From contig JADFUC010001328.1 in assembly GCA_019722365.1 (NCBI GenBank), forward strand, positions 180,237 to 244,236: a stretch of 64,000 nt of DNA. Reading direction: 5' to 3'. Shown here piece by piece: positions 1 through 12,362 of the stretch (position 1 is the first letter of the stretch; each line of letters opens with the position of its first letter). The notes below the pieces were generated by a model, which searched no databases, was not told the origin of the DNA, and saw only the letters and a program-made list of their open reading frames with translations. Position numbers and translations under genes: made by a program. This stretch comes from Lithospermum erythrorhizon. Lineage: Eukaryota; Streptophyta; Magnoliopsida; Boraginales; Boraginaceae.

Positions 1-2560
1 TAATGTTATTCCAAATATCATGTATTTTAAGAAGAATAGAATGGCATTCACCTAATGGAATCACCGTATAGATGAAATATGAAGGTGTCCGTATTATATG
101 TGACATCAGCTTACTCATATAGGCCAAAAACAAAATAGTTTGAAATCAATATTCATGGAGGATTAAAGCGTATTAACTCTCTTATAATGTAGTCACCTAA
201 CGTTACACAAGAGCTCAATTACTCTTTGTGTCTTGTCTGCTTGTACTACTATGCTTGGCTCGTGATCTTGATCTAAAATCATGTGAGTCATGATTATCTA
301 AAACCTTGATTTAATATACTTGACATTTCGATTTTTGATACTTATTTGAGATATCAAGGGTTCAAAACCTCTCTTTCTGACCCCACCAAATGTCATTAAA
401 TATCCCTTCTTTGTATCTTAATATTTGAAATAATAGAAATTAATCATTAACTTCAAATTATAGTCTTTAATAACGCTCAACACAAGTGATGTGCAAACTA
501 TGAACAATATTGTTTATCACAGTTATCTAATCCTTGAACATGTTTAAATCCTGATTCATGAACAAAATTCATCTTATTGATGGCTGAATACAAATGACAT
601 GTCTTAAAATGTAGATACCGCGACATTGAATCATTGATAATTAGCTGATTGAGTTATAAAAGAGATTAAACCAATTATTTGAGCTTTGTATGGTGGTAGG
701 AGACAATATAACATATTAGTCTTCATAGCATAAATCACGCCGATTGAGATAAAATTTAATTATCTCTCAATCATATTACGTAACGTTTTTTAACTTGAAC
801 CTAAGTTGAATTAACTTGTCCATGTGATTAATGCAAGTTTTTGAAATAATTACGGTATTCGTTAATTGTCTTTTATTAGCATATAACCAACTTCAATGGT
901 TTATGAAGGAATATGCATTTAGCATTCATAACACTATATTACCACAAGTTTATGGATTTCTCCTTGCTTTGTTTTATTCACATAACCAAGTTGTGTTTTA
1001 ATTTGCCCATTTATTAATATTAAGCAGTGTTATTCGTGGTGTGCGATCATAATAGGAAAAACATGGATCATAGATGAATTGTAGTTCAAAAACAATCAAA
1101 AGATATTACAAATAAATTATAAATATTATACGCGTGCTTGAATCTCACAAATTTACAAGGTATCCGTCGTTGTGGTTTGGAATCGGCAATGACGTGCGTC
1201 ATTTTGAATCATCATGATAGTAGATTAACTAATCAATTTGTGTACCATGACCTGACTCTTGAGTCCCTTAACACTCCTAAACAGTCTTTGCTTTCGACAA
1301 TGTATCTTCATGACATTGAGTGGAAATCACAGGTTAAGCTGCGATTAAACCAATCGTTGGTTGGAATGATCATTTGAAAGCCCTGGCGTTAGTGGAATTC
1401 ACTTTAACACTCCATTGTCATGCCGTCCTGATACTAGTACCGCAGTAAATGCGGTGTGCGGTGATCGTGATAAGTTTCACAGCTTTTTTAAAATTAATTT
1501 GATCGTGTACTTAAATTTTATGGTGAATTAATATTATTTGTTATTTTAACATGTTATATATACGTACTCAAGTAATATGCACATGTGAAAATAAAATAAA
1601 TATCTGCGTTCGGGATATATAGCAGTATGACACCAAGGCTATAGACTATTCTGACAACTTTTCGAAGTGTAATGCAACATGAAGGTCGTCAGAAGTGCTA
1701 TCACAGTGGCAGCGAAAAATGCCAATCTCATGATAGTATTTATTTCTTACTTATTAAAACGGAAACAGAAACTTTGTGGGTAAAATGGAAAAATAAATAA
1801 ATAAATAAAATAAACCATCTGGCTTCGGTGGTGGTTTTGAATAAACGGGATACCGTATTTAAATAAAAAATACAAAACTTCGTCATATCATTATATCATT
1901 TCATTACCGTTACAATATATATATGCAAGAAATAAATTACATAGCATGGATTTAATAAATATACATTAAATAGTATGGAATAAATGACTCATAAAATCAA
2001 AAAACATTATTAATGTTATTAAGTGTGAATGCAATAAACATGCATTCAATGCATAATAAATATGCATAATGTCTTGATAAGTATCTGATTAATACTAATT
2101 ATGAGGTTGAGGGAATAACTCTCAATCAAATTCAAAATTAAATATATGATTGACAATCGTATAAATAGTTCAATTTTGATTTCGTCGAATTAAATCACAT
2201 AAAATATACAATTAAATGTGATTGGAATTAAATTCAAATTTGAATCTCATAATTAAATCCATGCAAAATATATAATCAAAATTAATTGATACATATATTT
2301 ATAAAATGTGTCCAATAATTATTTCATGCATATATAATAATATAAATACTTGCAAGTAATTATATTCATTATATATTTCATAACTAGATAATTATTACTA
2401 TGTTTATCCTTTTAATAAATTAATATTTAAAAGGTTAATAATTAAATAAAAATCAATTTAAATTTGATAATTACAATTACCATATTTAATATATGACATT
2501 TATTTATATAAAAATCCGAAAATAATTTACCATAATTTTTAAAAACACAAACTAGGGATT
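1..2560. other. AT-rich intergenic DNA, no gene seen
   Basis: No reading frame here has recognisable protein content. The longest open stretch (1138-1377) begins at TTG and matches nothing I know. Base composition and the many short AT-rich direct repeats fit decayed repeat DNA. I cannot assign a family. Confidence 0.4.
1790..1814. repeat. (AAAT)n microsatellite
   Basis: A short run of AAAT units with one imperfect unit near its end. Confidence 0.8.
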
Positions 2561-2563
2561 AAA

Positions 2564-2740
2564 ATGGATTGGGCTTTTGGCCAGCCGCATTCGAATGGCA
2601 ACGATTGGATAGCCGTCAGCGCGTATAGACAGCGCCGCCTCCACCTACAAGGGGGGAATACTCAGGGCCGTCGGAACTACCCATTTGGTGGCGGTTCGCC
2701 GGAGCAGCTCGGCAAGTTCCGTGTATCCGATTTTATGGTA
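2564..2740. other. GC-rich island in AT-rich DNA
   Basis: About 175 bases are rich in G+C, in sharp contrast to flanks made mostly of A and T. The plus strand is open from 2564 to 2833, but the open frame runs on into obvious AT-rich non-coding DNA and I recognise no domain. Some plant LTR retrotransposons have a GC-rich block inside an AT-rich LTR or UTR, which is one possible reading. A captured exon is another. Neither is shown. Confidence 0.3.
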
Positions 2741-2840
2741 ATTTTTACGTTTCACGATTTTAATTCAATCTTTTTCAAAAAAAATGTTTTGAAGGCCTTA
2801 AACTACTCCCAAAAATCTGATTTTAACAAATAACCTTTTT

Positions 2841-4280
2841 CATAATATTATTAAAATTATCTAATTTTAATTTCTAAAAAAATATATGAGAGAATTAATT
2901 ATATAATTTCTAATTATTAAATATTATAATTTCGAAAATTTATAAAATACTTAGAAAATTCAAAAATTCCAAATGTTTTTGAAAGACTTCTCTGTAATAT
3001 ACAATGTTAGGAACATTTTAAAATGGATAAGTTTAAGTTAGCCGATTATAATTAACATTTAATTAACTAATTAAAATATTGTAAACCCTTAAAAAAACAA
3101 CCAACAATTATACTAAACATCAAAACACCAAAATATATAATTTTGATGTACTTGAATATATGAACACATTCATAAAATATACATGGCATAAAATTCATAC
3201 ATCATTATATATACATTCAAATTAATAAACATATATATATATACATGAAAATTTGAATTAAACATATATAAATTTAATTAAACATATATACATATATATT
3301 CAATTAAATACTATATTTAATCGCTAGAAAGTAAAGCTAGTGAGAACACGATCTTGGTACATTTGGAAGCTATATGCAAAACTTGATTTAAAATTTAATC
3401 AAAAGCAATATAAGCATGATCGATTAGGTGTTTAAAAGCATGAGCCCAAAAATAATGGAAAATCTTTCTGATTCCGGCGGAAGCGCAGCATCGATGATTA
3501 ACTGGCTTTGAATTCTATTATTAGCTGACGAATGTAGTGCGCCTGGTGTGATCTAAAAAACCGGGAGGGCGTCTACGTTTGGGTTATTTAGCGCCCAACT
3601 AATTATGAAAAATCAAGAGAAGAATTTTCAATTCTCCTCTTGAAATTTTCGGCCATTAGAGAGAAAATGGAGGCTAGGTTTTTGTTTTCATGATTATGAT
3701 AAAACCTAATAAGCTTTAGCTTATAAGTCTGACACAGCGTAGAATAGTTTAATGGTAGGCTAAATGCAATTCAATTAAGCAGTTAAGTAAAATCAAACAC
3801 TAACAAGTTGTTACTAGTAACTAACAAGTTCTTAACTTGACTTAAATAGCTATCAATTAATTGATTGACTAATTAATTGAATTAGGGTTCGTAATTTATA
3901 TTTTTTATTATCGATTATAAAATTCCCAGGTGAGAATATTAGTTGATTACAATCGACTCTCAATTTAGTAAATGTAGTTTAATTTCATACATGAAATATA
4001 ATTAGCGTCTGTATGTGGCGACCTTCTAGGCTCGGTTAGTAGAGTATAATAATATAATTGGCGTTGTTATTTGTATTATAACGATTATGCATGGGATACA
4101 GCAATCGGCTAATCCACAGTATTATCCGCCTTGAGAACCCGACTAGTAATTACAATTCTTGTGTCGAAATATTCGTTTATGTCGCGTTATTTAGTAAATG
4201 AATTGTTCTACCAACCGATTGTAGCCATGACGTAATAAATAAAGCAAATGCTTATTGATTTCAGCGTCACAATCCATAAA
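2841..4280. other. possible decayed LTR-retrotransposon sequence
   Basis: There is no coding content. The part from about 3440 to 4200 has the uneven texture of old Ty1/copia LTR sequence: GC-richer islands such as the one near 3465-3500, and a GTGGCGACC..TAGGCTC stretch near 4014 that resembles a motif I recall from copia LTRs. I found no matching second LTR, primer-binding site or polypurine tract, so the assignment is a guess. Confidence 0.2.
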
Positions 4281-5322
4281 TACCTTGCATCTTCCTCATC
4301 GCGATTACCACCGTCTCGACTGACCTTTCGCCCGGCCGTTCTCGCTACCGTAACACAGCCATTTCCACATCTGAAACAAAGAAGATGAAGAGGTTGAACT
4401 CAAATATAAACCCTTAAATGATCCTGCTAAATTCAAACTTATACCCACTGTTCTCATCTTGTTTGAATTCAATTTTTTAAACATTTTAAATTATCATTTC
4501 CATATTCACCATCACCAATATTCAAATTCATACCCAAAGTTTGGTACTAATAACTAAACAGAGCCATTCATTGAATTTATGCTCATAATTCAATATTCTC
4601 TCTTTCATTAAACAGATTTCCAGCTTGCTCAGGTGGCTTAACTTTGAATTAAAATCTGAATTATCATTTATTCCTCTTTCTCTTTAGGGGTTTTTGAATT
4701 TTATGTTTAAGGAATTATTATTTTGTTACTTTTAATTCTTGATTTGTGAATTTTGGGTTGGGGGATTGTTATTTTGTTACTATTAATTTTTAATATTAAT
4801 ATTTTATTTATTTTTCAAATTTTCTGCAAATAAATTTTTGGTAAATTTAAATACAAACCTTTTAGTAAATAAATCATTTGAATAAGTATTTAAATCTTTG
4901 AAGGCTTTCAAATAAATAACACCCAGGTGATTTTGTGCATTTCTGAATCCGTTTTTTAAACATTTGACTGAACAGAATTTAAATTTAAAAGGATATTTTT
5001 ATCAATCCATATAATATAACATAACCAAATCATTCTAATACAACTATTAACCATACCTCTTAACCATACATATTCATACACCCAATTCAAAAAATTAATT
5101 AAACATTTTCATCTTCAAACAAACTTACAAAAATACCCTTCTAAATTTAAATTCTCCTCTAGTCCTTTTGCATCAACCTTCAAGTCCAGTACAATGAATT
5201 GTTCATTAGAAAATAATATGTTGACTTTTCTCTCAATGTGAGGCTGATGAATCTGTAAATCTTACTCTATTTTGACTTTCTCGATACTCGAGTATCTTCT
5301 GGATTCATTTCAATATTGTACC
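4281..5322. other. intergenic, downstream of the wall-protein gene
   Basis: No gene seen. The stretch lies 3' of the minus-strand gene that ends at 5323 and would contain its 3' UTR and polyadenylation region. Apart from a short GC-richer patch at about 4290-4350 it is AT-rich and featureless. Confidence 0.4.
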
Positions 5323-5853
5323 TTAAAGAAAACAGAGAAATGCAGAAAACAGAGTGATCAAGAAAGTTGAGAAATGTATCAATGGCATTGATGAGGCAAA
5401 GTTTGAATGTGGTGGAGGGCTATAATAGTAAAATGGGAAGTATGGTACAATGGGGTTGGGTGGTGGTGGTGTTGGTCCTGCTATATAAGGGGGAGGAGGG
5501 GTGTAGTAAGGGTAGTTAGGCTGAGAGGGTGGTGATGGTGGAGGGTTGAAGCAAGAGGTGCAACCTCCAGAGGGTGGTGGAGATAATGGTGGTGGTGGGC
5601 AGTTATTGTTGTTGTTGTCGGAATGTGTCGGTGGTGGCGGCGACGGTGATGGTGGCGGTGGAGAAGGGGGGAGGGGTGGTGGTAGTGATGGGGTGTTGCA
5701 TGGATTGTCACATGCAGCACACATTGTACACTCAATTTCATATTTTGATCCAACCCATGTTTTGGTTTCAGCACCACTTCTTGATATCATAATTGTCATA
5801 AAAACACAAAACAATTTGAATCCAAGGAGTGGTTTTCCATCTCCAAAAACCAT
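5323..5853 (-). CDS. Proline-rich, GPI-anchored-type cell-wall protein (extensin-like HRGP)
   Basis: A single-exon gene for 176 residues. The start is the ATG at 5853; the frame stays open to 5889 but only reaches a GTG there. Residues 8-30 are hydrophobic and end in a small-residue cleavage context (SGA), which fits a secretory signal. A short Cys-rich block (CTMCAACDNPC) follows, then a middle region of repeated SPPPP-type blocks separated by an Asn run and a second Cys patch, then Tyr-rich YYTPPPP and YYYSPPP units. The last 20 or so residues are hydrophobic after a small-residue patch (NFASS), the layout of a GPI-attachment signal. SPPPP blocks are the sites for Pro hydroxylation and arabinosylation in extensins, and tyrosines allow wall cross-linking. 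The role is therefore probably structural, at the plasma membrane-wall interface. The family is inferred from composition and layout; I cannot name an orthologue. Confidence 0.8.
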   Translation of the reverse strand: MVFGDGKPLLGFKLFCVFMTIMISRSGAETKTWVGSKYEIECTMCAACDNPCNTPSLPPPLPPSPPPPSPSPPPPTHSDNNNNNCPPPPLSPPPSGGCTSCFNPPPSPPSQPNYPYYTPPPPYIAGPTPPPPNPIVPYFPFYYYSPPPHSNFASSMPLIHFSTFLITLFSAFLCFL

Positions 5854-6090
5854 TTTTTGGGATTTCTCCAATAATGCAGAATCAAACACAAGACTTATAA
5901 TTGATCAAACAAAATGGTTTTCAAGAAATAAGAAAAAATGGTTTGTAAAAAGTGACAAAAATAGAGTAGTTTAGTGGAAACTGGAAAAGAGGAGTGAAAA
6001 ATGAGGAATTCTTGAGTTTGAAGCTATAAGAAGATGAATAGGGAACTTTTATGATGAAACAAGAAAGGTTGAAGTAATGAAATATTTGTA

Positions 6091-6100
6091 TATTTATATA
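6091..6100 (-). promoter_or_regulatory. TATA box of the wall-protein gene
   Basis: On the minus strand this reads TATATAAATA, with a CCCAAT stretch just upstream (about 6104-6109). It lies about 240 bases before the ATG at 5853, leaving room for a 5' leader of roughly 200 bases. Position and sequence are seen; use as a promoter is inferred. Confidence 0.5.
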
Positions 6101-6199
6101 GCTATTGGGATTGCTATGGAAGGTGTTGAGTAAAAGAAAATTTTGGTTAAAAAAGGAGAAAGTTGTAGCCGACACGGTTTGGGTACTTTTGCTTTTAAC

Positions 6200-6940
6200 C
6201 ACAACACGCAATAGTGAAAATAATTGGGGTTGTATTTCTTTGTAAATTGTAATCTTATAAAATTTACTTCAAAGTTGCATTGTAGTATTACAACAAATAT
6301 TTTTCACTTTACAGAGTTTTCAGTATTAATTGTTGAATAAAAGTAGATGAAATTAAAAGTGTAAGCAAAATCATCTTATGAGTTTTGAAGGTTTTGTCAC
6401 TTGGAGATACCATGTGAAATTAATTTAGGGATGTGTCTTGGTGATCGGAATCTCTTGAAACTTCGCTTACTTGAATTTCAATCTGAGATTTGCTTTTTAC
6501 GAGTCAGCTGGATTCTTTCTGGGTGGTATATGTAGGAAAAAATTAACATGAAGTTAAAATTTTATTGATGGAGGTGGAACTAGGCAGGAGTAAAATTTGA
6601 AAGATTGGTCAAAAAAATTCAAATTTGAAAGATAGACTAAAATTAAAAATAGTAAAGAAATAAGTGAAAAAATAAAATATAATGACAGTTCATCTTAAAT
6701 AACGGGCGAATGTTTCATTTACCCCTAGTTTCATTGAGGTTTTTTTTTTTTACAGGAAGTTTAATGTTATGCTTTTGGTTGCTTCCGTCCAAATTACATA
6801 GAAGTAGTTAATTTCAGAGATTGCCCATACCTACAAGAGTTTAAAATATTCAAGTCAATTGGTACACTAATCTCTATCACCATATATAAATTAGCTCGAG
6901 TATCAACTTCAACAACTTTGAAGAAAAAGTTGGAATTCAT
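6200..6940. other. intergenic, no gene seen
   Basis: Upstream region of the minus-strand wall-protein gene. AT-rich, with no recognisable coding or repeat signature. Confidence 0.4.
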
Positions 6941-7124
6941 TATTCCCTCCATTCTTATTTGTAAAGATCATTTAATTTTATACAAAATTTTAAAAAAAAT
7001 TAAATTTATTTCACAAATTTAATTTTTTCTCCACTTTTTCTTACCTAATTTGATAAAATAGAATTTTAAAAAGAAAATTTTATTTTAAAAAAAGGGATTA
7101 TTAGAAATAGAGAGGAAGGAAGTA
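6941..7124. mobile_element. Stowaway-like MITE (Tc1/mariner type)
   Basis: The left end reads TATTCCCTCCATTCTTATTT. The right end, read on the other strand, is TACTTCCTTCCTCTCTATTT. Both start with the TA target dinucleotide followed by the CTCCCTCC-like inverted repeat typical of plant Stowaway elements. The ends match at only about half of their positions, so the copy is old. The 184-bp length is normal for a non-autonomous MITE, and there is no coding capacity. Confidence 0.6.
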
Positions 7125-10100
7125 TTTCATAAGATGAGATTCATGCATCATTTGAATCAATTAAAACCTCTCAAATTTATTGAAAATTGGACTATTTTAC
7201 CAGTCATGTTTGAACTTTTTGATTTTCTGAACTTGACGTCAATCTGAAAATTAAATCACATGGACTTTGGAGAAAAGCATAGGTCGGCATTATTTTAATA
7301 TAGTAATGAGTTGATAATTGATGTTGATAATGATTAGTAAGAAATTTGAGTGATTGGAGCATACACACTCACACAACTGGACAAATGGTGGAAGGTTCTA
7401 AGGAAGCGGTGCTCCATCCAATTTTCCAGATTTTCAGAATATAGAGCCGTAACCATGACGCATTGTCATTTCTTTTCTTTACTTTCTAACTATTTTACTT
7501 GGACAACTACTAACCAATTTTTTCATTTTCCAATAAAAATAAAAATCTTGAATATTTTCTTTTGTAAAAATAAATAAATGTTTTTAAAATGAGAAAAGGT
7601 AACTAATAAAATAGCTTAAATATAATTGATTTAATCCAAATAGTACCCTAGTGATCCATAGTTTTGTTATACATCATTCAACTTCATTATTTTGACATAT
7701 ATTTTTTACGACTTTAACATATTAATCATAGACACATAAGACTATTAAGTTATACATGTGATGAATATTATTAGAATTTTGTTTTTTGCACTCTACTAAG
7801 TTATAGCCACATTATAATTTTTGTATTAAATTATATTTATATTAATATATAATTATATGTAATTTTTCATAAAACAAAATAAGAAGTCAAACTGAGAATT
7901 TGAAGTGTGATTATCGATCCGGTCAAAATCAAAATCTTACTATTATTCCCTTTCACCACACGTGGCTACTGGTCCTCAGCAAGTATTTTTCTCCTTTTTT
8001 TTTTTTACGTTATCTGATCTGTATCGATTGTGTTCATGCCAAATGATTAATGTATTATTATTGCCCCATGTGAACCCATGGGAAAAATACTTCTCTGGAC
8101 AGACACTTCATATCCATGTGATAGCAAAAATTGAAGTGTTCCAGAAAAATTCACATATACAAAGTCAATAGCATGCAAAACACATTTTTATTACGTATTT
8201 ATTGGATTCTAAAAATATATATACAGTATATTCTGCTATTACTTAATGAATTCTAAATATATATATATAGAAATAATTTAGGATACACTTTATTGAACAA
8301 GATCTTACAAACCATGCAATAATAAAGAAAATTGATTGATTTAAGTTCAAATCTAGTTTAGAGTCACCAAATCTGAATGTACGATCTTAATTCAAATTAA
8401 AGTTGTGTGAATCAATAATGATGTAATTAATTTTTTTATATAAAAATGATGAATTAATCTATACCAAACAAATAAGAAAAACTAAAATATTTAGGAGGGC
8501 CAAATGACAATATAATTCTAGAAAAGTGAATAATAGAATTTTTCGTAGAAGTTTATTTTTCAAACTTTAGGGGGGCATTGGTCTCTCCACCCCTTAGACC
8601 ATGTATATCAGTTTTCCTAAAAAAAATTTAAAAATATATTCACTGGTATCATTTTCTTTATTTTAGGGATAACTTTTTTATGTATGTATTTTAACGAACT
8701 ACGTTATTAAGCATAAAAAATCGATGTTCAAAAATTTTGATAATGAAAAGAAGAGATAATAAATGATATATATAGGGAATGATGCAATTTGAAGGATGTA
8801 CAGAATTTTTTAGGGAGCTCAACTTATTTTAGGAGAAATTTGAAAAAACGTCGTTTAACAAATTTTTAATTTTTTGACCCAATTATAGGCTTTTTAAAGG
8901 AGGCGATGCAAATCTTAGTTCCTCCATTATTTACGAGTTAAGGTCATAACAAAAGTTATTAATTTTGATCATTGATGAAGAATTAAACTTACATCAATTT
9001 TAGGATGGAATTATTATTATTATTGATGAGTTATAAATTAGCCTCTAAATGATTGCACTGATAAATGCGATATTATAGAGTCAGGCAGCGAGAGAGAGTT
9101 GATTATTTAATTTGATAAATAAGTTAAACTATCATAGAAAATAATTAAACAAAATTTAGATTTTGAAATAATTAAACTAAATGCAATAATGAAACAACTA
9201 AAGTAAATATATTTTTGGTTTGTTGGGGAAAAGATTTCATCAATACAATTTCTGCTATATATCTATCATCTAAATTATCAGTTATTTCTTGAGTTGGATT
9301 ACACGAGGATTAAATTAATACCCGGATTAAATTGAAATTTAGTTTCTGGGTCATCACTGAACTAAAACACTATTATTCTGGAGAAATGATTTAATTAATG
9401 CCAAGAACATGAAAAACATGATAATCTATTGAACCAATTAAGTTATTGTATGTATTTTCATATATCAATTCCTAATCAATTATTTATTATTTTATATATG
9501 ACGTTTTAATCAGTTAGGTGAACTATGATAATATTGAGGATAAAATTACGCGTAATAAATAATACAAGAATCAATATAATTAACTGAAAATAAAAATAAA
9601 TAATTATAAAGCATTCAAAAGTAAATATGTTAAAATGTGCATTAGAAGTAATAAAAAATCCGATAATATATATTAGACATGGTGAGACTAATAAAAGTAA
9701 ATTTATATCTTCCGCGAACAATAAGATCGACTTTCCAGGCTGGGCGCTCAATATTGAAACAAGAGCTGCTAATAATTGCAGGATTTCCACAAATAAACAA
9801 CTTTTTATTTTTTAACTATTGTTAGAGCCTAGAGGCATTAGACAAAGTTTGTCTAAAGGCAATGTTCCCTTTCTTTTGTTTATTTATTATTTTCTTCCAT
9901 TTTCATGCCTTGTCTATTTTATTCAATGTTGACAATTACCATGGCATCTCATCACTTTTTGAATTATACCCACCTAACCTAACGGAAACTTGATCAATAT
10001 TTATAATTAGGGATATTTTGTAAAGAAGGTTGTTTGAAATATGGAATTGGAGAAAAAATTCATAATATTTCAAATTTATATGATTGGCATTCAAAAAATG

Positions 10101-10588
10101 TGATGTTTAAGCTCTTGGTGGCATGATTGTGATAGTATTACTATATAGGTAAATGACTTTGAATATCGGCTTAAGTTCGTTTATTTATTATTTCGATCAT
10201 TCATGATGTTCAATCCAAATCAATCACTCAAGTTCATAAAACGACTCAATCGACTACTTCCGCTCATTTTTTTGTCGGTTGGTTTACTAGTGTTGGTAAA
10301 ACCAATTGTGAATCGTTTCATTACGGGAAACAAACTCTTATAAAGGAAGATGGTGAATTTGATTTAATGAAAGTGTCAAACACGACTGGATCTCGTTTAA
10401 TCTATGCATTGTTACATTTCGATTGTAATCGTATATGAATAAATTATTATTATTCGTTTGCAAAGTTCTCTGTTTCAATTTTATATTTCGGTTGAATTCC
10501 TATACATGTATTGGTCAAAAAACAATATGCCTTATGTTGTTTGAAAATCTTGTACTTTTATATATACACATTTTGTAATGAGTACGAC
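7125..10588. other. AT-rich intergenic DNA, no gene seen
   Basis: Short open frames occur at 7350-7577, 7962-8171 and 9506-9790. None has domain content or convincing codon use. Short (TA)n runs lie near 8214 and 8258. No tRNA-like A/B-box pair or long inverted repeat was noticed. Confidence 0.4.
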
Positions 10589-11023
10589 TAGGGGTGGATA
10601 TGAATCGAATATTTTTTCGAATATTCGAGTTCAAATTCGAATATTCACTATTAGTGTTGTCGGTCACAGTCAAATTGAATCCGATTTGTCATTAAAATGT
10701 GGCGAATGCGAATATGAATGCCTTATAATTAGATTCAAATTTTTTCGAATATGTTCATTTAGAAATCGAACCGAACATTCGATTTGAATTCGAATATTTG
10801 TATAGATATTTTATTAATTTATGTGAAAATATGTATATTAGAATTCGATTTCGAGCTCGAATATAAAATATGACGAATATCGAATTTAATTCGAATATTG
10901 ATAGAATTTTATCGAATTGAATACGAATTTAACTTCTGTCGATTCAAATCAAATCTGATTGAAAAAATTAAATATTGATTATATTAGTTCGAATTAAATT
11001 CGTTAACTTTGTGTCCACCCTTA
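10589..11023. mobile_element. hAT-like MITE with near-intact target-site duplication
   Basis: The ends are short inverted repeats: left TAGGGGTGGA, and right TAAGGGTGGA when read on the opposite strand. The left flank AGTACGAC (10581-10588) and the right flank AGTCGAC (11024-11030) agree except for one missing base, as expected of an aged 8-bp hAT duplication. The interior is packed with CGAATATTCG-type palindromic units, subterminal repeats seen in many non-autonomous hAT elements. A 69-residue open frame inside is a by-product of these repeats, not a gene. Confidence 0.6.
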
Positions 11024-11030
11024 AGTCGAC

Positions 11031-12362
11031 AATACGCCGTGTCTCTTAAAATTCTTTGACTTAGATGAGTGCTTTCATTTGAAATAGATGAGTCATCAGA
11101 AAATTTTTACTTTTATGATAGTTGATTGTTTACAATTTTAATCATTTTTCTGATTCGATGTAAACTTTCGTTCGATGTATCTTTCTGGTCCATTATAATT
11201 TTATGATCTCTTAATAAAAGCAACTTTAATCTAAATCATTTTAAAAGAGATTGAGTATGTAACTTTATAAGAGATATATTGTAGGCTACCTTATCCCATA
11301 AGGCCGTAATAGAAACCACAATTTTTTGGTCCAAAGAGTTTGGCTCGGTGTTTGCTCAGTTTCGGTTGGGCGTTAACAATTTGTTCCTTCTAAAGTTCTA
11401 ATTCAAATCTTCAATCTCTATTGCAGATTTGTAGTTAAGGTCTATCTTATTGGGCCCTTTCTTTCTGCTCGCTTGGACTATCGGTATCCAAGATAATATT
11501 AATGGAACTATGGAAGTCTAATTAATTAACTAATGACCATTCTTCGCATATCATTTCTTGTAATCTTGTCCAGTTGTCCGTAACCATTATATTCTTCATT
11601 AGAATTTTAAAAATTAGGCAGTTCAACCCCTGGAATTTTCTTTTGCTATATGAAAATAGAACAATGTCAAATGAAAATCGAAATTCACAAAAAAACATAT
11701 GGTGGTATAAGAAGGAGAATATAATTAATAAGATGATGATATGATATATTGAAATTATGAAAGGGTTGAATTAGGCTCTAGATGTAGGGAACCACGATCT
11801 CAGGAAAGAAAATTTAATCTTGCTTGAAGTTATTGAAGTTTAAAAGTATACACAATTTATCCCCAAAAAAAAAAAACTTTTATGTTTATCCACTTGTTTT
11901 TTACTAATTAATTAATATAAAATTATGATTTAAAAATGATCAAAATTGCTTTTTCAATAATAATATGACATAATGTATTCCTTGGGAAATAAGTGGAAAT
12001 ATAATTACATCTCATAATGACAAAGCTATATGTTAAAAATTTGCATGGTGAACAAATTGATCTCACGTACGTAAAAAGGTGACAAACATTTCAAGCTCAA
12101 AAAAAAAACCTTTAACGAAAAACATGCAATCACCATATATTTTTGTAGGATCATAATTTAATCAATCTAGTCCTCTCAAATAATGCTAAACAACCGCATG
12201 CATCTTCATCCATTCATGTGGTCTCTCTCTCTTTTGTTGTTGTTATAAGTATGTATCCATTTTTGGAAATATTCATTACTCAGAGTTTGGGGACCTAAAG
12301 TTGACAATTATTACATAGATCCCCTTAGCTCTGAAACAAAATAATAATAACAATCATTAAGC
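11031..12362. other. 5' flank of the pectin methylesterase gene
   Basis: No gene or clear repeat seen. It contains a pyrimidine-rich CT run near 12220-12235 just before the presumed core promoter. Confidence 0.4.
12244..12251 (+). promoter_or_regulatory. candidate TATA box of the pectin methylesterase gene
   Basis: TATAAGTA lies about 120 bases upstream of the ATG at 12363, directly after a CT-rich tract. The spacing suits a core promoter, but the match to the TATA consensus is imperfect. Confidence 0.3.

Noticed and set aside
5481..5974. Several long open frames on both strands overlapping the wall-protein gene
   Set aside because: They are shadows of the repetitive proline codons. Only the minus-strand frame with signal peptide, SPPPP blocks and GPI-like tail makes a coherent protein.
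7350..7577. 75-codon open frame
   Set aside because: No recognisable content; it ends in AT-rich sequence typical of chance frames here.
10578..10787. 69-codon open frame
   Set aside because: It falls inside the hAT-like MITE and is produced by the CGAATATTCG repeats.
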